Assembly: GCA_021234155.1 (NCBI GenBank)
Contig: JAJEKV010000027.1
Coordinates: 10,054,716 to 10,118,715, forward strand
Origin: Isoetes taiwanensis
Lineage: Eukaryota > Streptophyta > Lycopodiopsida > Isoetales > Isoetaceae
Reading direction: 5' to 3'
Length of the DNA: 64,000 nt
The translations under genes and the position numbers were made by a program. Within the stretch, counting starts at the first letter, position 1; the number at the start of each line of letters is the position of its first letter. The notes under the pieces were generated by a model that searched no databases, was not told the DNA's origin, and saw only the letters and a program-made list of their open reading frames with translations. This document shows, one piece after another, positions 31,984 through 40,998 of this stretch.

Positions 31984-33339
31984 GTGGCACAAGGGTATTC
32001 CCAGAAAAAGGGGATTGATTATGATGAGACATATTCACCAGTAGTCAAGCTAGTCAGCATTAGAACAATCATTGCAATATCAAATGCTCTAAACCTAGAT
32101 TTGCATCACATGGATGTGTGTACTGCATTTTTGAATGCAGATTTAAAGGAAGAAGTGTACATGAACCAAGCTCAGGGCTTTGAGAAGGGAATTGGAAAGG
32201 TATGGAAGCTTAAAAAGGCTGTTTATGGCTTAAAGCAATCTCCCAGGGAATGGTATGCTTGTATAAATGATTTCTTGAGAGAACAGGGATTTATGAAGTT
32301 GACAAATGATGGAAATGTATACATACTTAGAAAGAAGGAGAAATTTTGCATCATGGCAATATATGTTGATGATTGTATATTAGCTGCAAATGACATAAAC
32401 TTTTTAGAAGAATGCAAGGAAATAATGAAAGGAAGGTACAAAATGACAGATCTGGGAGAATTATCACAATATCTTGGAGTGCAAGTGAAAAGAGATAAGG
32501 TAAGAAAGACCATATCTCTGTACCAAAGTAAATATATAGATGCAGTGCTTGAAAATTTCAAAATGCAGGAGTGCAACTCAGTAAAAGCACCAATCTTACC
32601 AGGGTGTAAGATTTCTAAACAAATGTGCCCTCAAACTGAGGAGGAAGTAGAAGAAATGAAGAAAATTCCATATAGACAGTTGATTGGAAGTTTGTTGTTT
32701 ATAGCTAACAACACAAGACCTGATATAGCTTATATTGTCAATGTGTTGAGCAGGTACAATAACAACCCTGGTTTTGAACACTGGCATGCAGCAAAGAAAG
32801 TCCTGAGATATTTAAAGGGGACAAAAACCAATGGGATAACTTACAAGACAGATGATTTGCAGCTGAAATGCTATACAGATGCTGATTGGTGTGGGGACTT
32901 GGATGAGAGGAAATCAACCTCTGGTTATGTGCTTTTGTTAGGAGGAGCTCCTATAAGTTGGAGAAGCAAGAAACAAACCTCAATTGCATTATCCACAGCT
33001 GAATCAGAATATGCTGCTACCACATTGGCTGCTAAGGAAATTGTCTGGACTAGGAGGTTGCTAGATGAATTGGGAATTGTTCAGGAAGGAAGTACCAAAC
33101 TATACTGTGACAATCAGAGCTGCATTGCTATGACAAAGAATCCAGTTCTACACGAGAGAACTAAGCACATAGAAATGGAGATGCATTATATCAGAAACAT
33201 GGTGGAAAGAGATTATATACAGCTAATTTATGTTAAGAGCGAAGATCAGTTAGCAGACATGTTAACAAAAGCTTTGGGATGGAAAAGACATCAAACATTA
33301 GCTGGAAAACTAAATTGTGAAAATGTAATGAAATCATAA
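31984..33339 (+). CDS. Copia 2 reverse transcriptase and RNase H
   Basis: The 451-residue frame is uninterrupted. RT blocks are VAQGYSQKKGIDYDETYSPV, MDVCTAFLNADLKEEVYM, KAVYGLKQSPREWY and the active site AIYVDDCILAAND (near residue 125). RNase H has CYTDADWCGD, STAESEYAATT, YCDNQSCIAM and HERTKHIEM, and ends with SEDQLADMLTKALG. All catalytic motifs are present, so this part could be functional as protein, but the element has no gag or integrase here. Confidence 0.9.
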   Translation: MAQGYSQKKGIDYDETYSPVVKLVSIRTIIAISNALNLDLHHMDVCTAFLNADLKEEVYMNQAQGFEKGIGKVWKLKKAVYGLKQSPREWYACINDFLREQGFMKLTNDGNVYILRKKEKFCIMAIYVDDCILAANDINFLEECKEIMKGRYKMTDLGELSQYLGVQVKRDKVRKTISLYQSKYIDAVLENFKMQECNSVKAPILPGCKISKQMCPQTEEEVEEMKKIPYRQLIGSLLFIANNTRPDIAYIVNVLSRYNNNPGFEHWHAAKKVLRYLKGTKTNGITYKTDDLQLKCYTDADWCGDLDERKSTSGYVLLLGGAPISWRSKKQTSIALSTAESEYAATTLAAKEIVWTRRLLDELGIVQEGSTKLYCDNQSCIAMTKNPVLHERTKHIEMEMHYIRNMVERDYIQLIYVKSEDQLADMLTKALGWKRHQTLAGKLNCENVMKS

Positions 33340-33352
33340 TCTGAAAGGGGAA

Positions 33353-34109
33353 TGTGAAGTTTTATAGTTCATATTATGATTTCATGCAGAAAAGATGTTC
33401 AAAAGACAGGTTGATCCTTTGTGCAGTTAAACTCTCTGTATAGAAAATCAGGAGAACAGAGAAAGAGCAACTGATCTTGATCATGTTGAAAGCTAAAGCA
33501 TGAAGGAGAAAGTAAAAGACCTAGGGGATTATGTTGAAGGAGAATACCTAGGTTACAATGGTTAATTCATTGATATAGAAATTACAATGGTTAACCATAT
33601 GGAAACCATTGGAGGTAAATTTAATTGTTTTTAGAATGTTGACTCATGGGTTTTCATTTCGGAGGGAACCGAGTTTCAAATGCTCGGTCCAATGCAGAGA
33701 GAACATGTTTGATGCTGAATCCGGAAACAATCAGAAGAGGAGGTCGTCGGTCAGGCAGAACCGCCGGACTGATGCCTTCAAAATCTGAAACCTAAGTAGT
33801 ATCGGACAGACTGGTGGAGGATATCTTCGTGATCGAAGTAAGGCTTATTTTCTTGAACATATTACCTTAGATGTTTAATGGTTAATGATGATATTGGAGA
33901 CACCAAGTTGTGAAGTGGAAAAAGATACATTAGGGTTGGAAGATATTTGCTTGTTATATTAATATTATAAATTGCATGAAGATAGAACAATGCAAATGCT
34001 CATCATATGTTGATATGCCTATTCAATGAAGAATTTGCTGAACATAGTTGAGATGGTATAATTACCTTGATATGTCAATTGTTTGAGTTTGATTAACAAA
34101 TATTTCACA
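33353..34109 (+). repeat. 3' LTR of Copia 2
   Basis: The tract CTGAAAGGGGAA precedes TGTGAAGTTTTATAG, and the segment ends ATTTCACA; TGTGAA and TTCACA are perfect short inverted ends. Length 757 bp. With no second LTR in the window the 3' border is inferred. Confidence 0.6.
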
Positions 34110-34393
34110 CTCTGGCCCAGGGCTATGACCATGACTGAATTGGCATTGTAAAGATGCAAGGTTTTGATTGGCATTGTCATTAGCCTGCCGATCCCATCCT
34201 CCCTACGTCCATAATGTCAATAATTCTATAGTAGCAAAGAAAAGAATAATAACATGCTGGATAAGCCCATTCTAATAAATAAAAGGTAAGAAATCATATG
34301 ACACTCATTGCTTTTTATTTCAAGTGAATGGCATAGCTAAAAGGATTACGAACAATATCAGTACTAGAGATGCCTTCCGTGTGCTTTATTTAC

Positions 34394-35003
34394 TTGTAAC
34401 GGCCAGCCTTCTTTGCATGGGCATAGGCATCAGGATCATCTAGAAGCAAGCATGGATCATCGGCATGGATAATGTAATTAGTATTGTATTCCACAAAAAG
34501 CTTATTCATGAACTCTTCAGTTAAGGCATATGGTGCATCTGGTATGACCATCCGCCCATTTTACAGAGCTAACCATCACCAACCTGCACAAGTTCCATTT
34601 TGTATTGATAACGTTTCTTATCCAAATATAACTAAAGCACATTGAATGCCATCTAAATGTCTAAATTATCTACAACCATCATAGAATATAAGCTATATGA
34701 ATGGATGGCTTCAATATATGTTTCTTAACACGTCAAACTATCTGTGTTACTTATACCCAGAATTTCAAGATCCTGTACATTAATGCTCAGAATCATGTCT
34801 TAATTTCTAATAAACACAGACCCTAGTTTGTCTCTCCCTTGGCATGGTGCTTAATCCATAGACATGACATGAGGGCCTTTATTAGCAACAATCTCCTGGT
34901 CGCTCACAACACCGACCACCAATTCATCTCCAAGAGCACGAGCCTGTCTCAGTGCATTAGCACGTCCATAATGCATCATATCGAAACAATCGTATAAACT
35001 TGC
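34394..35003 (-). pseudogene. Ethanolamine-phosphate cytidylyltransferase gene fragment (two exons)
   Basis: The enzyme makes CDP-ethanolamine in phosphatidylethanolamine synthesis at the outer mitochondrial or ER membrane. Read on the minus strand, exon 35000-34857 gives CFDMMHYGRANALRQARALG and DELVVGVVSDQEIVANKGP. Exon 34583-34394 gives VKWADG, then in another frame VIPDAPYALTEEFMNKLF and YIIHADDPCLLLDDPDAYAH, ending KKAGRYK. These are the N-terminal nucleotidyltransferase blocks. The HxGH motif reads HYGR. A CAG acceptor before exon 2 (34584-34586) and intron sequence remain, so it is a genomic fragment, not a retrocopy. It ends abruptly where the DIRS-like RT begins. Confidence 0.75.
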
Positions 35004-35012
35004 ACTTTCTTC

Positions 35013-35426
35013 TTGTATTCTTTTTCTTGCGTTCCCTCATCCCCTTTTTTCTACTCTCCTCTTGGTGTGGTCCCTAAAGCTGAAAAGAAGTTTTGCCTTA
35101 TCCTTGATCTGCGTTCCTTGAACTCTTTACTCATTATTCCTGCTTTTCGTTATGAGAATCTTGGTCTTTTGTCCCACATTCGCCAACCGAATGACTTTCT
35201 CTTCGCCTTGGATTTGAAGTCTAGATATCATCACATGCCAATTTGGCCTCCACATCGTACCTTTCTGGGTTTCAAGTTTGAAGGTCGTTTCTATAATTAC
35301 AATATGCTCCCATTTGGTTTGGGCACTGCTCCTTTTGTCTTCACCAAAGTTATCAGGCAACTAGTTAGATTTGGCGTGCTCAAGGCATTCGATGTCTTCC
35401 ATATGTCGATGACCTTTTGTTCATGA
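35013..35426 (+). pseudogene. DIRS-like reverse transcriptase, N-terminal part
   Basis: The frame reads SPLGVVPKAEKKFCLILDLR and SLNSLLI, then FLFALDLKSRYHHMPIWP, FLGFKFEGRFYNYNMLPFGL and APFVFTKVIRQL. These are RT blocks 1-5 of the DIRS/gypsy branch. The catalytic PYVDDLLFM is intact in another frame at 35399-35419, so one indel lies just before it (about 35390). Confidence 0.8.
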
Positions 35427-36212
35427 GCCAAGCTTCACCTGAGATTCTATAAATCCGTATTATTTCTCATCTTCAACATGCAGGCTTCTTGATTGGTTGG
35501 AAGAAATGCCGCCTTCGCATTGCTCATAGAACCTTATTTCTTGCCTTTGTCATTGATACCCAAGAGGGTCTATTTCGTATCTCTATGGCCAAGAGAGATA
35601 GATTGTTACATCTAGCATCCTCCTTGTTGAATGCTCCCTTGGTTACTGGCCGGCTTCTTGCTCGCTTCATTGGCTTCATTCAATCCTTACGCTTGATATT
35701 TGGTCTTCTTTGCGCCGGTCTATCCTTTGCGCTTCATTTAGATTTACGCTCTGCTGATCTTTGGGATGTTCCTTTTGAGCTTTCTGTCTTTTCCTGTCAT
35801 AAATTGAGCATTTGGAAACTTGTCATTTCTTGCTTTGACCGTTCCCCTCTTTGGCCGCCTATTTCTATAAAACGTACTATTGGGTTTGATGCAAGTAATA
35901 AAGGTTTGGGGGCTTGGCTAAGAGTTCTTGGTTACAATGATGTTTCCTTTGCAGGACAGTTCTGAGTCTTTCCAATCTTCTACATGGAGAGAGTTGTTTG
36001 CTTTGTTTCAGGTCCGCAAGTGTTGTGGCTCTGCCATCTACAACACTACCGTGCTAGCATGCGGGGATAACCAAAATGTCTCATTCATTCTTCACAAAGG
36101 GGAATCAAAAGCCCCTCTCCTTCATTTACTATCTTTGGAATTTTTTATCTTTTGCTTTCAACATCGCTTCTTTCTAAGATTAGAGATTTTGACAAATTTT
36201 CTTTATCCATGA
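35399..36212 (+). pseudogene. DIRS-like RT C-terminus and RNase H
   Basis: After YVDDLLFMSQ (Asp pair at 35408-35413) there is one stop near 35450, then HAGFLIGWKKCRLRIAHRTL, FLAFVIDTQEG and KRDRLLHLASSLL, the RT connection. The RNase H domain begins TIGFDASNKGLGAWL. In the next frame it continues SSTWRELFALFQV and CGDNQNVSFIL, with the Asp, Glu and Asp of the active site. One indel separates the two parts near 35950. SSTWREL is typical of the DIRS RNase H. Confidence 0.75.
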
Positions 36213-36609
36213 CTGCTTTCCACCAACTTGAGCTTCTTTAGAGCCCACACCATGTTGACCGATTTGCCTCCCCAACTAATGCAAAACTCCCAGTATTCAA
36301 TACCAAGGACTCTTTCCGTTTCCGTATTCTTCCAGATGCTTTTTCTTACAATTGACATTTGTTCAATAATTATTGCTTCCCTCCTCCATCTTTGATTCCT
36401 GATGTTCTTAGTCATGCACGTTCTTGCAAAGCACGTCTTACGCTTGTTGTCTTCTCATGGCCATCCATTCCTTGGTGGCCTTTGATCTGCCTTAGCCCCT
36501 CACATTGGCAACCTTTTGTAATTGATTCTCGGTTTTTTCCTGAGAACTCTCTAAGTGTTATCATCTACTGCAACTTTTTCTTCTTCTTCAACCATGGGAC
36601 TTCGCAGAC

Positions 36610-37686
36610 ATGTTGCTCTTTTTGTACTTCGTTGTGATTTTTCTACTTGATTCAATATATAGCCGTTTTTGTCTGCACTATCCGGCTCTTAGTTTTTATC
36701 TTCTAATTCATTCTATTCGATTTTTCCCAGATGTCTTATGGTATTTTGCAGACCTACCAGTGGCGATGTTGCTTCCTTTATTCTCATCTATCTTTCAATC
36801 ACGTGCATCCTCAACTTTGAACCGTTATGCTTCAGCTTGGGGACGTTTTCGCCATTGGTGTTCCAACTTCAACATTCCTCCACTTCCCGCTAAGTCTGGC
36901 CACGTGGCTTCTTTCTTGGCCACTTTGATGAGCTCTCATCAGTCTGCTTCATCAGTTTCTGTTGCTTCTGCCTCTATTTCATTTTTCCATAACCTTGCCG
37001 GTTTGCCTTCACCTTGTTCATCATCACTCCCTACTCTGGTCTGTCAAGCTGCTGCACGTGTTACTGACTCTTCACATAACCGTCTTCCTTTGACATCTAA
37101 CCATGTGCGGAGCTTGATGGTTCTTCTGGCTTTCCCTTCTGCTGATTGGTTGAGCCTCATGAAGGTGTCTTTAATCTCATTATGCTTTGTGGTTTTTTTA
37201 CGAATCTCTGAGGCTTTGCATTTAAATTGGCATGACGTGTCTTTCTTTCGAACTCACGCTTCTGTATTTATTCGCAAGTCCAAATGTGACCAGCAAAGTG
37301 CAGGTAAGGAGGTCTCGATTGCTCTCACGCTTACTCCTTTCTGCCCAGTCCATCTGCTTCATCGCCTTCTTTGCTCTTGTCCTTTTCAAACATCTGATCC
37401 TCAATCTGGTGGCCCTCTCTTTTGTTCTTCTCTTGATTTTCTTCGTCCTCTTTCTTATTCTTTAGCCAGAAAATGGTGGTATGAGTGTTTGAACATATTG
37501 GGACTTGATCCTCGTCTGTATGATACTCATTGTGCACTGGGAGGTGCATCTGCAGCTTCATCGGCCTCGATTTCTGCTGACAATATACGATCCCATGGGC
37601 GATGGCGTTCGAAGTCATCTCGCATTCGCTACATTATTCCAAGCCTTGAAGAGCATCTCTTGGTCTCTTGGAGCTTGGGCTTATAA
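36610..37686 (+). CDS. DIRS-like tyrosine recombinase (integrase)
   Basis: The 358-residue frame has a SAM-like N-terminal domain (RASSTLNRYASAWGRFRHWC, residues about 65-85, then LPAKSGHVASFLATL) and a catalytic domain. Visible catalytic positions are Arg198 in FLRISEAL, His307 in THCALGGAS, His329 and Trp332 in SHGRWRS, and Tyr341 in RIRYI. The second arginine of the HxxR box is missing (HCAL), so this copy is probably inactive. The first 45 residues are hydrophobic and may lie upstream of the true start. It follows the RNase H and ends directly before the internal complementary region. Confidence 0.8.
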   Translation: MLLFLYFVVIFLLDSIYSRFCLHYPALSFYLLIHSIRFFPDVLWYFADLPVAMLLPLFSSIFQSRASSTLNRYASAWGRFRHWCSNFNIPPLPAKSGHVASFLATLMSSHQSASSVSVASASISFFHNLAGLPSPCSSSLPTLVCQAAARVTDSSHNRLPLTSNHVRSLMVLLAFPSADWLSLMKVSLISLCFVVFLRISEALHLNWHDVSFFRTHASVFIRKSKCDQQSAGKEVSIALTLTPFCPVHLLHRLLCSCPFQTSDPQSGGPLFCSSLDFLRPLSYSLARKWWYECLNILGLDPRLYDTHCALGGASAASSASISADNIRSHGRWRSKSSRIRYIIPSLEEHLLVSWSLGL

Positions 37687-37705
37687 GGTGGAGTGTTTCT
37701 CTTCT

Positions 37706-37790
37706 TTCGGCCATATGTTTGTCTTGATATATAGAGTCTCCCAAGAATGCAATGGTTCTATGCCACCATAGAACCATCATTCTTGGGAAG
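37706..37790. repeat. Internal complementary region of the DIRS-like element
   Basis: The 44-bp right-end sequence is followed by a hairpin: CCCAAGAATGCAATGGTTCT.. (37740-37762) pairs with ..AACCATCATTCTTGGG (37767-37787), two bases unpaired, loop CCAC. In DIRS elements such a region carries complements of both ends and guides closure of the circle. Confidence 0.65.
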
Positions 37791-38772
37791 ACGGCATACC
37801 ATTGGCTTATTTTTAACAGATTTTTTCCTTTGTCTCTATATATTGTCATTACCTTCCCAGTCCTGTCCCATCGGCCTTCTCTTTGAATGTTCCTTCCCTT
37901 CTTCTTTTTTGTTTCTAGTTTTCCCTCCCACCCTATCCTTTCTTATATATCCACTCTTCTGCTCTTTACTTGTTGGATTTCTTGATTTGCATTCTTGACT
38001 TTCATTATCTAATTTCCTTTTTTCATGGGCGGATGATCTTTTCCGTGCTAGTTTGCAGTGCTTATCCTGGCTAGGCAGAGGCCTTCCTCGCCTTATTCTG
38101 GATCTGTTGGATGGATGTTCTTCCCCGCTATAGCTGACAAAAGTTATTTCTTTTATCTGGCTGAGCGGATGTTCTTCCCTATCCATAACCTTCTTTTTTC
38201 GTTTTTTGTCTTTACATCTATGTTTGGATCGTGTTCTTGTCTTGAGCATGTTGTTTTAGTGTAAAGCTTTTATTTTTTCTTCACTAAGAATTTGACGCGA
38301 GTTTTCTTGTAAGCTTTTAATTTGCTTACAGGTCCTTTTCTATTCTTGACACTTTTTGGAGTTGGCAGTCCTTGGAGCAGGGGATATTGATGTTTGACGC
38401 ATCGAGTCTGATGGCATTGGTAGACGTTTCATTATTTTGCTGATTATGGCGGATCCTATTTTCTTCAGTTATTTTCAGAGTCCTTCACCATATTGCTGCT
38501 GGTTCAGAATTCATCTCCATCGGCTATTTCACTCTTAGTCCATTTTTATCTTCATGGTTTTTCTCGAAAACTCGAAAGGGCGGGGCTTTTAGTCCAGATG
38601 ATAAGATTTTGGACTTTGAGTTTGTGTGGCTTTATTTTTATAAGACCTTCGGTAACTGTCTAATCCTAACGTTTTTAATTATGTTTGGCTTGGATATGTT
38701 TATGGCCATTCATTGTTACTATTCTACTATTGTACTCATTTTTTGGAACACTCAATAAGAAAGCCACTTCAC

Positions 38773-38816
38773 TTCGGCCATATGTTTGTCTTGATATATA
38801 GAGTCTCCCAAGAATG
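38773..38816 (+). repeat. Presumed right terminal sequence of the DIRS-like element
   Basis: It is identical to 37706-37749 over 44 bp. The sequence diverges directly after CCCAAGAATG on both sites, so this is taken as the outer end. Confidence 0.6.
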
Positions 38817-39860
38817 AATGTTCTCTTTCTGTTCTTCCTGTGTTGTATGGGTAAAAGGGGGATAGAGACCTAAATGCCATCTAGAAGTAGAGATGTTCCT
38901 AGTTAGAACCCTTAAAACCCAGTAATTGCGGCCTATGCACAAGAGCCAACCTGGCTGTGGATGCTATGATGTGGTTCAACACCAAACAACAGACACAGTT
39001 GGGGAAGTGGGGGCAGAGTCTTCCTGAGCGTGGCTACTGGGGCTCCTACAGTGTGCTAGACTTATAGTCAGTCACTACGTGTGGGCCGGGTATGGGTCTG
39101 ACACCTCCTGGATCGCAGGATATGCCCTTTATGGACGTCCTTGGCTTTGCGTAGATTTAGGGGGGTAAGTCGGGTACGGATACGGGTGCTGCAAGTGTGG
39201 CAGGTATCCTCTAGCACACCCATGGAACCATTATGATTTGGGAGGAGAAGCTTCTCTGACCTGCCTCATCGGACCGGGGAGATGTAACCCGAAGTAGTCC
39301 CATAGGGTGATTCCTTGGGATTGCATCTTCAGAGGGCTACAAGCACGTCATAGCATGATTCCGCCTATCTGCAAAGTGTGCACAGGAGGGGCGGATAGAG
39401 TGGACTACCCTAGCCATTGTCTTATGTCAGCCAACCCCATGTTATACCTCTATCTGCTGTTATCTTGAGGCCCTCACCGTCAGTCGACCCCATGGAGTCT
39501 GAGCCCGGGGTAGAGCCCTTATTTATGGTGCATTTCCTTTGTTATGTTGGTATTCTATTGTTAGTTGTCTTGATGATGATGGACCACCCTTCGTGGTGGT
39601 ATATTATTTATTAGTATTGTTGCCAGGTGCTAACATGTATGTACGCTTCCGCTATATAGGATGCCCATAGAAGGCGTGGGATGAATGACACCTCTATGTC
39701 CTTCACCCGGGCACTTGGCCATCACAAGTGGTCCGAGTCAGACGAGGGCCTTTTCGTGGTGATGGATTCGCCATGGGAGGGGCATTTTCCATATTTATAC
39801 GATGGGAGCATCGTATGGATTCGGGGAGCGCACAGCAACTGACCTCAGTTGTAAATCGCA
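38817..39860. other. No gene seen
   Basis: This stretch of about 1 kb is more GC-rich than its neighbours and has no convincing frame or element ends. A short hairpin, ACCACCC-TTC-GTGGTGGT, lies near 39580. It may be an LTR fragment of an unknown retrotransposon. Confidence 0.4.
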
Positions 39861-40998
39861 AATTAAGCACCAACTCAATTTGTACATGAGCACCAATTCC
39901 ATTTGTACATGAGCACCAGCTCAATCCATTTTAAGAGCTAAAGGCTAGAATTATGATCTCACAAATAGCACCAACTATTTATGACAATCACAACGGTCGT
40001 GGCTAAAGATTAAGATAAAGATCCAGGGAAGATTTGATTATTCTTTTGAGATATATTAGCAAAGCTTAAGATCTACTAGATAAAATTTAAGTTTTAAGAT
40101 AAAGGCAAGATTAAGAAAGATCAAGGTTTCTGTAGAAGCACTGATTCCAACCAGTAGCGCCAACTACTGCACAAAACTCTAGACACCAATCTAGAATTTC
40201 AATATCATCCATTAACATCAACACTTATAGCACCAACCATTGTGTAACTATTAATGGCATGATCATTCATTAGAAGAAAGCAACACAATCATAAAATGAA
40301 TTTACAATTTCTCTAAAGGCACGAATCCTTGAAAATCTTTTAACAGATTTTGAAATCACCTCTACTTTTAAACTACAATTTCTTTCTGACAGATCTTCAA
40401 TATTAAGATGTTTTACTAAAACAATGGGCCGCACTTTACATTATTTGAAATTCATTTAGTTTGATATAGTTCAAAATTTGTCAAGGATAGAGAACTCAGA
40501 TAAAGATTGATCCATCCACCATATATACGCCCTCTGTAGATGCAGGAAAAGTTTCAACAGAGATCTACCTTGGTCGAGGAGATGGATTGTCAGTTCAGGT
40601 TAGGCTTGATTGGAGGGATATCCATTTTGGCAAATGAAATGGATTGATCAGGAAGATTAGGCTCAATTCCCTCTGCTTATTCCACGTCACCAATCACCTG
40701 CACCTATATGTTTCTTGCAACAAACAATTTTATCGTACCAATATCCAAAGATTGATTACTCTGGGTAGTCGGATTTGAGAGAATGATCCAAGAAGTTAAA
40801 ATTTTAAATTCATAGGAAAAAGATCGTTTAGATTCTCAGGAGGAGGAATTCTATTCCAGTTTGCAATCACTAGCACTAACTAGATGACTTACAAATATCA
40901 AGAATAGCCAGAATAAGATTCTTTATTCCTGTGCAATCTTCAGCACCAACTGGAAGTCTTTGCAAACTTTAGGAATAACTTGGCTCTGATACCAATTG
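39860..40998 (-). mobile_element. Leader of a minus-strand Copia-type element with primer site
   Basis: TGGCTCTGATACCAA at 40981-40995 is the reverse complement of the usual Copia primer site plus flanking bases. The element thus runs to lower coordinates and its LTR lies at higher coordinates, starting TGTTATGGTTC at 40997. The leader has no frame that I recognise, but at least eight AGCACCAACT-like motifs lie at 39866, 39889, 39912, 39966, 40155, 40228, 40871 and 40941. Confidence 0.5.

Larger units (their letters stand above)
31309..34109 (+). mobile_element. Copia LTR retrotransposon (family 2), 5'-truncated
   Basis: The element lacks its 5' LTR, gag, protease and most of integrase; it begins after the TIR element. 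It keeps the linker region, RT, RNase H, polypurine tract and 3' LTR. Its proteins are clearly related to but distinct from Copia 1. Confidence 0.8.
35004..38816 (+). mobile_element. DIRS-like tyrosine-recombinase retrotransposon, 5'-truncated
   Basis: Reverse transcriptase, RNase H and a tyrosine recombinase follow in one orientation, with no DDE integrase and no LTRs. A 44-bp sequence (TTCGGCCATATGTTTGTCTT... to CCCAAGAATG) occurs at 37706-37749, just after the recombinase, and again at 38773-38816, the presumed right end. Next to the first copy is an inverted arm, giving an internal complementary region as in DIRS elements. A gag ORF and left terminal repeat are not seen. DIRS elements form circular DNA that the recombinase integrates without target duplication. 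Confidence 0.75.

Noticed and set aside
31309-34109. Copia 2 and the Copia 3 gag at 46918 as parts of one split element
   Set aside because: LTR ends differ (TTCACA against TATTCA) and nothing joins the two parts; they could be separate families.
36610-37686. The tyrosine recombinase as a Crypton, integron or phage integrase
   Set aside because: An RT and an RNase H of the DIRS type lie directly upstream in the same orientation, and an internal complementary region follows.
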